DNA of 64,000 bases from Pseudacidovorax intermedius (GTDB taxonomy: Bacteria > Pseudomonadota > Gammaproteobacteria > Burkholderiales > Burkholderiaceae_C). The stretch spans positions 124,001 to 188,000 of the forward strand of contig NZ_QQAV01000006.1 in NCBI RefSeq assembly GCF_003350475.1, written 5' to 3'. The notes under the pieces were generated by a model. The model was not told where the DNA came from and made no database searches. It saw only the letters and a program-made list of their open reading frames with translations. The position numbers were made by a program, and so were the translations under genes. Below, piece after piece: positions 52,566-60,912 of the stretch (positions are counted from its first letter, which is position 1; the number at the start of each line of letters is the position of its first letter).

Positions 52566-52574
52566 GACGCTGCT

Positions 52575-53012
52575 TCACCAGGGGAACGTGCGAACGTTCA
52601 TCTGCAGACCGAACACGAAGATCCCCACAGTCAATGCAGACACCGCGGCGGAGATCACCAATTTCTGTCGCACCGAGGTGCGCGCCGGCACCAGGGCCAC
52701 CATCGAGGCCGCAAACGCGGCGACCAGCACGCCTGCGGCCTGCAGGAGTGCGGCGAACAGGACCAGGCAGGCGGTGGCCGTGGCCAGGTTCCGCCATTGC
52801 ACCCTGATGGGGTTGCCTTGCCGCCACCAGGCCGGCAGCGCCACCAGCAGGCCGAGCACGGCCAGCAGCCAGCCCAGCACGATGGGGAAATACCCAGGGC
52901 CCATGCGGGCGGCCGTTCCCATGGTGTAGCGGCTGGCGTACAGGCCAAAAAATACGCCGACGACCGTCAGTGCAATACCGCCGATCAGGTCGTGCGTGTC
53001 TCTGTGTTTCAT
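52575..53012 (-). CDS. tctB: Tripartite tricarboxylate transporter, small membrane subunit TctB
   Basis: 145 residues with four hydrophobic segments. The N-terminus HDLIGGIALTVVGVFFGLYA and the segment MGPGYFPIVLGWLLAVLG are typical of TctB. The start is the ATG at 53012, supported by AAGGAA six bases upstream; the longer frame would include an unlikely polar leader. No tctC gene stands before it, so the binding protein must be encoded elsewhere. Confidence 0.9.
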   Translation of the reverse strand: MKHRDTHDLIGGIALTVVGVFFGLYASRYTMGTAARMGPGYFPIVLGWLLAVLGLLVALPAWWRQGNPIRVQWRNLATATACLVLFAALLQAAGVLVAAFAASMVALVPARTSVRQKLVISAAVSALTVGIFVFGLQMNVRTFPW

Positions 53013-53478
53013 GAATTTCCTTGTCTCCGCCATTGCAACCGCACAATGCCGGCCCCCGCGGGGTGGTCGGGAAATGGTAGGGGGGAAACTCACGCCTTTC
53101 CATGAACAGAGCATTGCGATTCGGTAATTTTCGGATCAAGATAAAAATGTTCGAGTATTACGGGAGCGTCGAATTTATTCCCAAATTCCTCGGGTGAACT
53201 GGGCCCTTGCTTTTTCAAAGGCAGAGCACGCTGCGGTCGCGGCGAGTTGCCCATCAGAAGAAGTCGCCGGTCGAATCGAAAGAGGTGGCAGTCGCAGACT
53301 CGTGTCGACGCGGGGCATCTGCCGCCCGCCATCGCCATTCGTCGCGGTTGCCGTTGAAGATGACGCGCACGCAGCAACGTCCCGCGGCCCCGTCGTCTCC
53401 AGTTCCCCACGCCAGCGCCTTGCTGTAAGCTCGACAGATGGCTGGAAATTACTTTTCCGGCATTTCAGGAGTCGCACC
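53013..53478. other. Gene-free stretch between tctB and the GlxA-type regulator
   Basis: 466 bp between divergent genes. Positions about 53095-53200 are markedly AT-rich and probably hold the tctBA promoter on the minus strand. The rest is GC-rich with open frames on both strands but no recognisable product. No terminator or clear operator palindrome was identified. Confidence 0.45.
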
Positions 53479-54426
53479 ATGCGCCAAGTCGGTCTGATCC
53501 TCGAAGACGGTTTCCAACTCATGGGCTTGGCGGCACTGGCCGCCTTCGAACTGGCCAATGCCGAGCTCGGCGCGGCGGGCTATCGGCTCACGGTGTTGTC
53601 CGAGCACGGCGGCACCGTGCGCTCGTCGATGAACGCGGGCATCGAGACCGTCCCCTTCGGCGTGATGCCCGACACGCTCATGGCGGCGGGTGAACTGGTG
53701 CCTTCCGACATCTCGCCGGGACTGCGCGAATTCGTGGCGCGTGCCGGTCAGGAGGCGCGGCGCGTGGCCGGCGTTTGCACCGGTGCCTTCGTGCTGGCGC
53801 AGGCGGGCCTGCTCGACGGCCGCGCGGCCACCACGCACTGGGCGCATGCCCGCGACCTGCAGCAGCGCTTTCCCAAGGTGCGCGTGGACGAGGACCGCAT
53901 CTTCATCCGCGACGGACCGATCTGGACCTCGGCCGGCATGTCGTCGGCCATCGACCTCACGCTGGCGCTGATCGAGGACGACCACGGCCCCGCGCTGTCG
54001 CGTTCGGTGGCGCGCAAGATGGTCGTCTACCACCGCCGGCCGGGCGGCCAGTCCCAGTTCTCGGCCATGCTCGAACTGGAGCCGCGCTCCGACCGCGTCC
54101 GGCGTGCCCTGACGCATGCGCGCGAGCACCTGCGCAATCCGCTGTCGGTCGAGGAACTGGCCGATGCCGCCAGCCTGTCGCCCCGCCAGTTCAGCCGGCT
54201 GTTCCGTGAAGAGACGGGCCAGTCGCCGGCCAAGGCGGTCGAGATGCTGCGGCTGGAGGCCGCGCGCGTCATGCTCGAAGAAGGACGCCATCCGCTGGAC
54301 GTGGTTGCGCGCGACACCGGATTCGCCGACCGCGATCGCATGCGTCGCGCCTTCCTGCGCCATTACGGACAGCCGCCCACGGGCCTGAAGCGCAGCCTGC
54401 GCCTGATGGAGGAAGAGGCGGCGTGA
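53479..54426 (+). CDS. GlxA-family transcriptional regulator (DJ-1/PfpI-like domain plus AraC HTH)
   Basis: 315 residues from MRQVGLILEDGFQLMG. Residues 1-185 are a DJ-1/PfpI class I glutamine amidotransferase-like domain with the nucleophile-elbow Cys in GVCTGAFVLAQAGLLDGRAATTHW. Residues 215-310 are an AraC-type DNA-binding pair of helix-turn-helix motifs (LADAASLSPRQFSRLFREETG). It probably senses a small metabolite and controls the four genes that follow on the same strand. Confidence 0.9.
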   Translation: MRQVGLILEDGFQLMGLAALAAFELANAELGAAGYRLTVLSEHGGTVRSSMNAGIETVPFGVMPDTLMAAGELVPSDISPGLREFVARAGQEARRVAGVCTGAFVLAQAGLLDGRAATTHWAHARDLQQRFPKVRVDEDRIFIRDGPIWTSAGMSSAIDLTLALIEDDHGPALSRSVARKMVVYHRRPGGQSQFSAMLELEPRSDRVRRALTHAREHLRNPLSVEELADAASLSPRQFSRLFREETGQSPAKAVEMLRLEAARVMLEEGRHPLDVVARDTGFADRDRMRRAFLRHYGQPPTGLKRSLRLMEEEAA

Positions 54427-54510
54427 TGTCCTGAATTGCCGTTTCTGCGTCATTCGAGTCGTCCGACCAAGGCCTAAGCTCAAGGCCTTCATCGCACAAG
54501 GGCGAACGAC

Positions 54511-55326
54511 ATGACCTCCGCAACGCGCAATCACTGGCTGCCGACGAGCCGCGGACGCCTGGCCATCCGTGAAGACGGGCCGCAGGGCGGCATCCCGCTG
54601 GTGCTGCTGCAGCGCTTCCGCGGCACCCTGGACGACTGGGACCCGGCCTTCATCCAGGCCATCGCGGCGGAGCGCCGCGTGATCCGCTTCGACAGCGCCG
54701 GCATCGGCCGCTCCGAGGGCCGGGTGCCCGACAGCATCGCCGGCATGGCCGCGGTGGCGGCCGAGGTGATCGTGGCACTGGGGCTGCCGCAGGCCGACGT
54801 GCTCGGCTGGTCGCTGGGCGGCGTGGTGGCGCAGCAACTGGCGCTCGATGCGCCGCACCTGGTGCGTCGGCTGGTGGTGGCGGGGTCGAGCCCCGGTGGC
54901 ATCACCGACGGGCCGCAGCCCCATCGCCGCGTGCCGCAGGTGATGACGCGCGGCGTCAACGACGCGCCCGACTTCCTCTTCCTGTTCTATCCCGAGACCG
55001 AGACGGCCGTGGCCGCCGGCAAGGCCTCGCTCGCGCGCATCGCCGCCCAGGCCGACATCGGCCCGGCCGTCACGGCCGAGGCCTTCATGGCGCAGGTCAA
55101 GGCCATCTCGGCCTGGCCCGGCGTACTGCACCGCGCGCGGGAGCTGCGCCTGCCGATGCTCGTGGCCAATGGCGCCCATGACGTGATGCTGCCGGCCTAC
55201 CGCTCGTACGTGCTGTCGCAGCAGGCGCCCGACGCCAGGCTGGTGCTCTACCCGGATGCGGGCCATGCCTTCCTGTTCCAGGAGATCGAGGACTTCGCGG
55301 CCCAGCTCGACCTGTTCCTCGCCTGA
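54511..55326 (+). CDS. Alpha/beta-fold hydrolase
   Basis: 271 residues. Nucleophile elbow GWSLGG (Ser near residue 107), Asp in VANGAHDVMLPA and His in DAGHAFLFQE complete the triad; RFDSAGIGRSEG is the usual oxyanion-side strand. It resembles haloperoxidase/esterase-type enzymes. Substrate unknown. It leads the group of genes behind the GlxA-type regulator. Confidence 0.88.
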   Translation: MTSATRNHWLPTSRGRLAIREDGPQGGIPLVLLQRFRGTLDDWDPAFIQAIAAERRVIRFDSAGIGRSEGRVPDSIAGMAAVAAEVIVALGLPQADVLGWSLGGVVAQQLALDAPHLVRRLVVAGSSPGGITDGPQPHRRVPQVMTRGVNDAPDFLFLFYPETETAVAAGKASLARIAAQADIGPAVTAEAFMAQVKAISAWPGVLHRARELRLPMLVANGAHDVMLPAYRSYVLSQQAPDARLVLYPDAGHAFLFQEIEDFAAQLDLFLA

Positions 55327-55356
55327 TCCCCCCTCATTCATCGAAAGGACTTCACC

Positions 55357-56115
55357 ATGCAAATGACCGGCAACACGATCTTCATCACCGGCGGCACCTC
55401 CGGCATCGGCCGTGCACTGGCCGAGCAGTTCCACCGCCTGGGCAACAAGGTGATCATCGCGGGCCGCCGCCAGGCGCTGCTCGACGAAGTGGCCCGGGCC
55501 AACCCCGGCATCGAGGGCGTGGCGCTCGACATCGAGAACCCGGCCGACATCGACCGCGTGGCCGCGCAGCTGATCCGCGACTACCCGACGCTGAACGTGC
55601 TGATCAACAACGCGGGCATCATGCCCTTCGACGATCCCTCGGGCCGGATCGACGATGTCGTCTCGCGCCGCATCCTGGACACCAACCTGCTCGGGCCGAT
55701 CCGCCTGACCTCGGCGCTGATCGAGCACCTCAAGGCCCAGCCGCGCGCCACCATCATCCACAACACCTCGGTGCTGGCCTATGTGCCCATCGCCACCAAC
55801 GCGGTCTATTCGGCCTCGAAGGCGGCGCTGCATTCCTACGCGCTGTCGCAGCGCTTCATGCTCAAGGGCAGCACCGTCACCGTGCAGGAGATCGCCCCGC
55901 CCTGGGTGGACACCGACCTCATCAAGAAGAGCGGCGACCCCCGCGCCATGCCGCTGGACGCGTTCATCGCCGAGACGATGAAGGGCCTGGCGACCGAGGC
56001 GCCCGAGGTCTTCGTCGAGGCGATCCGCGCCCTGCGCGACAACCCCGGCGTGGCCGAGCATGCGCTGGTGGATGGCTTCAACGCCGAGATCGCCGCCAAC
56101 CCGATTCCGGTGTAG
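55357..56115 (+). CDS. SDR-family oxidoreductase (DltE-like)
   Basis: 252 residues. TGGTSGIGRALAEQF cofactor loop, DIENPADIDRV, NNAGIM, Ser in IHNTSVLAYVP and catalytic YSASKAALHSY. It resembles the DltE/short oxidoreductase group. AAAGGA precedes the ATG. It sits 30 bp after the hydrolase gene and 2 bp before the MFS gene, so the three are one operon. Substrate unknown. Confidence 0.88.
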   Translation: MQMTGNTIFITGGTSGIGRALAEQFHRLGNKVIIAGRRQALLDEVARANPGIEGVALDIENPADIDRVAAQLIRDYPTLNVLINNAGIMPFDDPSGRIDDVVSRRILDTNLLGPIRLTSALIEHLKAQPRATIIHNTSVLAYVPIATNAVYSASKAALHSYALSQRFMLKGSTVTVQEIAPPWVDTDLIKKSGDPRAMPLDAFIAETMKGLATEAPEVFVEAIRALRDNPGVAEHALVDGFNAEIAANPIPV

Positions 56116-56117
56116 CC

Positions 56118-57320
56118 ATGCGTGCCCTCGTTCCGGCCAGCTTCCTGGCCCTCGGCACCTTCGCCATCGGCACCGAGGGCTTCATGATCGCGCCCTTGCT
56201 GCCGGTCATGGCGCAGGACTTCGGCCTGCCGATCACGCGCGTGGCGCTGCTGGTGGTGGTGTTCACGCTGGTGCTGGCCCTGTCCTCGCCCGTGAGCACG
56301 GTGGCCACCGGCCGACTGCGGCGCAAGCCGGTGCTGCTGCTGGCCATGTCGCTGTTCGCAGTAGGCAATGTGCTGGCCGCGTTGTCCTCGTCCTTCGCGC
56401 TGCTGCTCGTCGCACGGGTGCTGATGGCGGTGGCGGCCGGGCTCTACGTGCCCGCGGCCAATGGCCTGGCCGGCGTGATCGTGCCGCCCGAGAAGCGCGG
56501 GCGGGCGCTGGCCATCGTCAGTGCCGGACAGACGCTCGCCATCGCGCTGGGCCTGCCGCTGGGCGGGCTCATCGGCCACGCCTTCGGCTGGCGGGCCACC
56601 TTCCTGCTGGTGGGCGGCATGAGCACGGTCGCCATCGTGGGCATCCTGCTCGGCATCGGCGCGCAGGCCGGGCAGGGCCTGGCGGTGGCAAGCCTGCGTG
56701 AGCGGCTCGCGGTGGTGCGCCAGGCGCCGGTGCTGCGGCTGCTGGGCGTCAGCCTGGCCTGGGCCTTCGGCGCCTTCGCCGCCTATCCCTACGTGGCCGA
56801 ATACCTGGCCGCCGTGCTCGGCTTCGGCCCGGTGGCGATCACGGCCACGGTGTCGCTGTGGGGCCTGTGCGCGGCGGCCGGTGTGATGACCGGCGGCATC
56901 CTCAACGACCGCTTCGGGGCGGACCGGGTGGTGCGGGGCTCGCTCGCGCTGCTGGCGCTGGCCTTCGCGGTGCTGGCCGTGGCCACGCTGCTGCCGCGAC
57001 CGATGGCCCTGCTGCCGGTGCTGGCGGCGATCAGCCTGTGGGGCTTCACCGTCTGGTCCTTCTTCCCGGCGCAGATGTCGCGGCTCATCGGTGCCGGTGG
57101 CCCGGCGCAGGCGCCGGTGGCGCTGGCCCTCAACACCTCGACCATGTACTTCGGCTTCTCGGCCGGCAGCGCCATCGGCGCCGCCGTGCTGGGCGCCGGC
57201 GCGGTCTGGGGCATCGGGGCGGTGGCGGCGACGGCCGAAGTCCTTGCCCTGGGCTTGAACACCGCGCTTCGGCGTCCATCCCGATTCGTCAACCCCCCTG
57301 GAAAGGAATGCTCCCCATGA
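56118..57320 (+). CDS. MFS efflux transporter (AraJ/NepI-like, DHA1 family)
   Basis: 400 residues, twelve hydrophobic segments. The N-terminal helix ASFLALGTFAIGTEGFMIAPLLP and the antiporter motif C-like GLPLGGLIGHAFGWRATFLLVGG mark the DHA1 (12-TM drug:H+ antiporter) branch. It probably exports a toxic compound or metabolite handled by its operon neighbours. It overlaps the next gene by 4 bp (ATGA). Confidence 0.88.
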   Translation: MRALVPASFLALGTFAIGTEGFMIAPLLPVMAQDFGLPITRVALLVVVFTLVLALSSPVSTVATGRLRRKPVLLLAMSLFAVGNVLAALSSSFALLLVARVLMAVAAGLYVPAANGLAGVIVPPEKRGRALAIVSAGQTLAIALGLPLGGLIGHAFGWRATFLLVGGMSTVAIVGILLGIGAQAGQGLAVASLRERLAVVRQAPVLRLLGVSLAWAFGAFAAYPYVAEYLAAVLGFGPVAITATVSLWGLCAAAGVMTGGILNDRFGADRVVRGSLALLALAFAVLAVATLLPRPMALLPVLAAISLWGFTVWSFFPAQMSRLIGAGGPAQAPVALALNTSTMYFGFSAGSAIGAAVLGAGAVWGIGAVAATAEVLALGLNTALRRPSRFVNPPGKECSP

Positions 57321-57856
57321 CTGCCCGTATCGAAACCCCCGCCGCCGCCGCGGCCACAGGCGACACCGCCGAACTGTTTGCCGGCATCCGCAAGGCGGTG
57401 GGCCGCGTGCCCAATGCCTATGCGGCCATCGGTGCGCTCAACACACCGGCCCTGCAGGCGATCCTTTCGGCCGACGCGGTGCTCGCCCGCGGCACCCTGT
57501 CGGCGCCGGACCGCGAGACGGTCAAGCTCGTGGTGAGCGCGCTGGCGGGCTGCGACTATTGCGTCGCGGCCCACAGCCTGGCGGCCAAGGCGGCCGGACT
57601 GCCGGTGGACACGGTGCGTGCGATCCGCGCCCTCGCGCCCACCGGCGACGCCCGCCGCGATGCGCTGGTGCGTTTCGTCCGCGCGCTGCACGAACAGCCG
57701 GGCACGCTGCCGGCCGAGGCGTTCGAGGCCTTCCGCGCCGCCGGCTTTGCCGACGCCGCCGTGGTGGACGTCGCGCTGGCCGTGGCGGTCATCACCTTCA
57801 CCAACGTCTTCAACCGCGTCAACGACACGGTGGTCGACTTCCCGGAGCTGAAGTGA
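57317..57856 (+). CDS. AhpD-like carboxymuconolactone decarboxylase family protein
   Basis: 179 residues from MTARIETPAAAAATG; AAAGGA is placed 9 bases before this ATG, while an ATG three codons earlier has no spacer. The CMD domain has the redox motif GCDYCVAAHS (CxxC with downstream His), typical of AhpD alkylhydroperoxidases, and VDTVRAIR. It likely removes peroxides or reduces a disulfide. Last gene of the GlxA-led series; it converges with the nif-cluster tail. Confidence 0.88.
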   Translation: MTARIETPAAAAATGDTAELFAGIRKAVGRVPNAYAAIGALNTPALQAILSADAVLARGTLSAPDRETVKLVVSALAGCDYCVAAHSLAAKAAGLPVDTVRAIRALAPTGDARRDALVRFVRALHEQPGTLPAEAFEAFRAAGFADAAVVDVALAVAVITFTNVFNRVNDTVVDFPELK

Positions 57857-57888
57857 GTCGCCCGCGCGCCACCTGCTCGTAGGTGTTG

Positions 57889-58398
57889 TCAGCAACCCGA
57901 CGTCGTCGGTCGCACACCGACATCGTGCTGCGCGAGCAACTGGGCGACGACGCTGGCGCCCATGTGGTCGGCAGGGTCCAGCAGGCGCAGGTGCTCCAGC
58001 CGTTCGGCGACCTGCGCCGGCTCGCCGCGCCGCAGGAGGATGAAGGCCTGGGCCTTCAGTGTGAACAGCCAGAAGCGCGCGGCGCCCGGTTGCAGGAAGT
58101 CCGCCATGCCGGGCCGCACCTGCCGCCAGTCCGAAGGCAGGCCGGCGACCGCGGCCGCGGCGCTGAGCCCGCGCTCCGCGGCGCGCTGCGCCTGCGCCAG
58201 TTCGCCCTGGCCGGCATGCAGCTTGTAGAGCAGGTAGTACACGGGCAGCGCCTGCGGCGAGGCCAGCACGGCGGTCCAGAGCGCCACGGCCGCTTCCTCG
58301 CGCGGCTTGCTGCGCGCTTCGTCCACCAGGTGCCGCACGGCCGGCGGCACCTCGCCGCCGAAGAAGGCGTCGGCCTCCTCGCCGGTGAAGAGGTTCAC
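57889..58398 (-). CDS. Small alpha-helical (TPR-like) protein at the end of the nif/fix operon
   Basis: 169 residues, nearly all helical. Repeating segments such as VALWTAVLASPQALPVYYLLYKLHA, ELAQAQRAAERGLSAAA and KAQAFILLRRGEPAQVAERLEHL have a tetratricopeptide-like spacing. A Phe/Gly start (MNLFTGEEADAFFGG) precedes them. Its ATG overlaps the [2Fe-2S] ferredoxin stop by 4 bp, tying it to the nitrogen-fixation operon. Role unknown; a scaffold or chaperone function is only a guess. Confidence 0.7.
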   Translation of the reverse strand: MNLFTGEEADAFFGGEVPPAVRHLVDEARSKPREEAAVALWTAVLASPQALPVYYLLYKLHAGQGELAQAQRAAERGLSAAAAVAGLPSDWRQVRPGMADFLQPGAARFWLFTLKAQAFILLRRGEPAQVAERLEHLRLLDPADHMGASVVAQLLAQHDVGVRPTTSGC

Positions 58399-58718
58399 CA
58401 GACCGCCTCGGCCGCGCGCAGCCGTTCGACCGGCTCGCCCTTTTCGAGGTGGCTGTCGAAGATCTCCTGCACGTCCTCCGGTGTCACGCGGCTGTAGAGC
58501 ACGGCCTCGGGGTACACCAGCACGTTCACGCCCTGGTCGCAGGGGCCCATGCAGCCGGAATAGGTGATGGCCACCTTCTCATAGGCCTGGCGCTTCTGCA
58601 GCTCGGCCCAGAAGGCCTGCAGCACGGCGGTCGAGCCCTTGGCGCCGCAGGAGCCGCGCGGATGCTGCGGCGGGCGGTTCTGAGTGCAGACGAAGACATG
58701 TCGTTCGGGGCGGGCCAT
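58395..58718 (-). CDS. Thioredoxin-fold [2Fe-2S] ferredoxin
   Basis: 107 residues from MARPERHVFVCTQNRP. The cluster ligands are Cys in CTQNRPPQHPRGSC (C-X12-C) and in SGCMGPCDQG (C-X3-C), the pattern of thioredoxin-like [2Fe-2S] ferredoxins (Shethna-I type, also nuoE-like). The N-terminus was set at this ATG because the upstream 27 codons lack any family similarity and an AGGAGG stands before it. It may carry electrons for nitrogenase or its assembly. A 105-bp gap separates it from the upstream ferritin-like gene, and it is coupled to the next gene. Confidence 0.9.
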   Translation of the reverse strand: MARPERHVFVCTQNRPPQHPRGSCGAKGSTAVLQAFWAELQKRQAYEKVAITYSGCMGPCDQGVNVLVYPEAVLYSRVTPEDVQEIFDSHLEKGEPVERLRAAEAVW

Positions 58719-58823
58719 GCGGGCCTCCTGTTGGTCGTGGGATGGAAGGAAAGGCCGCCGCGGCGCCAGCGCTGCGCGTGGCAGCACTTGCCGTTGCAAG
58801 GCAGCGTGGGAGCGACGTGTCCG

Positions 58824-59285
58824 TCAGGCGGTCGCGATGTGCGCGATCCAGCGCTGCAGCTCGCAGACGTGGCCGGCCTCTTCGCTGGCGAACTCGCGCG
58901 CCATGCGCACGACCTCGGAGTCGTTGGCGGCGTCGGCCACGCCCTCGTAGAAGGCGGTGCCGGCGCGTTCGCCCTCGAGCGCGATCTCCAGCGCGGCCGG
59001 CACGTCGATCAGGCCGTCGATGCCGTGCCAGCTGGCAGCCTCGGGGCTGTCGCCGCCGGGCCACTGGAAGTCGGCCGGCGCCAGCACGGGCAGCTCGCGG
59101 AAGCCGCCGCGCTCCATGGCCTCGTTCAGGTGCAGGCGCGAGAAGTGCGCCATGCGCTCGAAGAGCTTGCGCACCTCGTCGTTGCCGGCGGTGCGCATCA
59201 CCTGGGCCAGGTCCTCGTAGCGGCGCGCGGCGTCGCGCTCCAGCGTGATGGCGTGGACCAGGAAGGTCTCGATGTCGTCGATCAT
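58824..59285 (-). CDS. Ferritin-like / rubrerythrin-type diiron protein
   Basis: 153 residues, four-helix bundle. Iron ligands fit the ferritin-like pattern: Glu in TLERDAARRYEDL, Glu/His in HFSRLHLNEA, Glu in EGERAGTAFYEG and Glu/His in FASEEAGHVCEL. Rubrerythrin-like proteins reduce peroxide or handle iron; in a nitrogenase operon protection from oxygen or iron supply is a reasonable inference. No rubredoxin-type Cys4 site is present. Its ATG overlaps the fixX stop by one base (TGATG). Confidence 0.85.
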   Translation of the reverse strand: MIDDIETFLVHAITLERDAARRYEDLAQVMRTAGNDEVRKLFERMAHFSRLHLNEAMERGGFRELPVLAPADFQWPGGDSPEAASWHGIDGLIDVPAALEIALEGERAGTAFYEGVADAANDSEVVRMAREFASEEAGHVCELQRWIAHIATA

Positions 59286-59584
59286 CAGCCGAACTTGAAG
59301 AGGATGCCGTGGCCGCCGCGGGGGTATTCCCACTCCACGTTGGCGTGCTCGCTGCAGATGATCCGGCAGCTGCCGCATTCGAGGCAGCCGTCGGTGATCA
59401 GCGTCACCCGCCCATTGCCCTCGGCCTTGTAGCAGGAGGCCGGGCACACGAAGGTGCAGCTCTGCGAGCGGCATTCGTTGGTGCAGACCTCGCTGTCCTT
59501 GATGCGGATGTGCGGACGGCCCGCGTCCACGCGGTAGCGGTTCTGGAAGAGCTTCTCTTCCACGTTGACGGCAATGGCGTTCAT
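59285..59584 (-). CDS. fixX: Ferredoxin-like protein FixX
   Basis: 99 residues. Cysteine motifs CTNECRSQSCTFVCPASC and DGCLECGSCRIIC give the ligands for iron-sulfur clusters of the FixX/ETF-QO C-terminal type, with GHGILFKFG as the usual end. It passes electrons from FixC toward ferredoxin, flavodoxin or quinone. The ATG overlaps the fixC stop by 4 bp. Confidence 0.96.
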   Translation of the reverse strand: MNAIAVNVEEKLFQNRYRVDAGRPHIRIKDSEVCTNECRSQSCTFVCPASCYKAEGNGRVTLITDGCLECGSCRIICSEHANVEWEYPRGGHGILFKFG

Positions 59585-60891
59585 CGGAAGGCTCTCCAGA
59601 GTTTGTAGGCGTCGCCCATCAGGCCGCTCCAGCGGCGGGTCTTGCGGAAGCTGGCGAAGATCTCGCGCTCCTTGGTCTTCTTGTCCACACCGTCCACGGT
59701 GATCATGGTGCGGGCCGCCTGCGCGACGAGGTCGGGGTAGGTGGTGAAGAACTGCGGGTTCCTGTGCAGCACGCCGGGCATGTCGCGGTACTTGTGCAGG
59801 TCCTTCATCACGAAGGAGTCGTCCAGCGCGGTCTTGTAGGCCTTCAGGCGCTCGGCCCGGTAGCCCTGGCCCGCGGCCTTGGCGGCGATCACGGTCTCGG
59901 CGGCCAGCCGGCCCGTGGTCATGGCCAGGTTGGAGCCCTCGCGGTGCGCCGCGTTGACGAAGCCGCCCGAGTCGCCCACGATCATCCAGCCGTTGCCGTA
60001 GACCTGCGGGATGGCGTGGAAGCCGCCTTCGGGGATCAGGTGCGCGCAGTACTCCTTCATCTCGCCGCCCTCGATCAGCGGCGCGATGGCGGGATGGCGC
60101 TTCATCTGCTCCAGCAGCACGTAGGGGCTGGTGCGGCTGGGGTTGGCCTTGAAGTCGCCCAGCATGCAGCCCACGCCGATGGTCAGCGACTCCTTGTTGG
60201 TGTAGAGGAAGCCGGTGCCCATCATCCCATCGGTGATGCGGCCCACCATCTCGATGACCGCGCCCGACTCCTCGCCGATGTTGAAGCGTTGGCGGATGGT
60301 CTCTTCGGGCATGAAGAGGATCTCCTTGACCGCCAGGGCCACGTTGCCGGCCTGGATCTCGCCATGGAAGCCCGCCTTGCGCGCCAGCGTGGAGTTGACG
60401 CCGTCGGCCAGGATCACCACGTCGGCATACACGTCGCCGGCCTCGCGGTCGCACTGCACGCCCACCACCTGGTCGCCGTCCATGATGAGCTGCTGGACGG
60501 TGGTCTCGCAGATCAGCAGCGCGCCGGCCTCGCGCACCTTCGCGCTGAACCACTTGTCGAACTGCGCGCGGATGATGGTGTAGCGGTTGTAGGGCGGCTT
60601 GTCGTAGTCGCTGCTGCGCACATGCGTACCGACGAAGCTGGTGTCGTCCAGCACCCACAGGCGCTGTTCGATGATGTGGCGCTCCAGCGGCGCGTCCTCG
60701 CGGAAGTCGGGAATGATCTGTTCCAGCGCATTGGCGTACAGGATGGCACCCTGCACGTTCTTGCTGCCGGGGTATTCCCCGCGCTCGATCTGCAGCACCT
60801 TCAGGCCGGCCTTGGCCAGCGTGTAGGCGGCTGCGTTGCCGGACGGGCCGGCACCGACGACGATGGCGTCGAACTGGGATGGCTTTCTCAT
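59581..60891 (-). CDS. fixC: FAD-dependent oxidoreductase FixC
   Basis: 436 residues. FAD-binding VVGAGPSGNAAAYTLAKAG at the N-terminus, VILADGVNSTLARKAG in the middle, and GDSGGFVNAAHREGSNLAM near residue 310. It is the ETF-quinone-oxidoreductase-like subunit of the FixABCX complex. It starts 21 bp after fixB. Confidence 0.97.
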   Translation of the reverse strand: MRKPSQFDAIVVGAGPSGNAAAYTLAKAGLKVLQIERGEYPGSKNVQGAILYANALEQIIPDFREDAPLERHIIEQRLWVLDDTSFVGTHVRSSDYDKPPYNRYTIIRAQFDKWFSAKVREAGALLICETTVQQLIMDGDQVVGVQCDREAGDVYADVVILADGVNSTLARKAGFHGEIQAGNVALAVKEILFMPEETIRQRFNIGEESGAVIEMVGRITDGMMGTGFLYTNKESLTIGVGCMLGDFKANPSRTSPYVLLEQMKRHPAIAPLIEGGEMKEYCAHLIPEGGFHAIPQVYGNGWMIVGDSGGFVNAAHREGSNLAMTTGRLAAETVIAAKAAGQGYRAERLKAYKTALDDSFVMKDLHKYRDMPGVLHRNPQFFTTYPDLVAQAARTMITVDGVDKKTKEREIFASFRKTRRWSGLMGDAYKLWRAFR

Positions 60892-60912
60892 GGGGCGTGC
60901 TCCTCGGGGGTG

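Noticed and set aside
58719-58823. Sigma-54/NifA promoter before the [2Fe-2S] ferredoxin gene
   Set aside because: The spacer has GG and GC dinucleotides, but no TGGCAC-N5-TTGC match on the minus strand and no TGT-N10-ACA pair.
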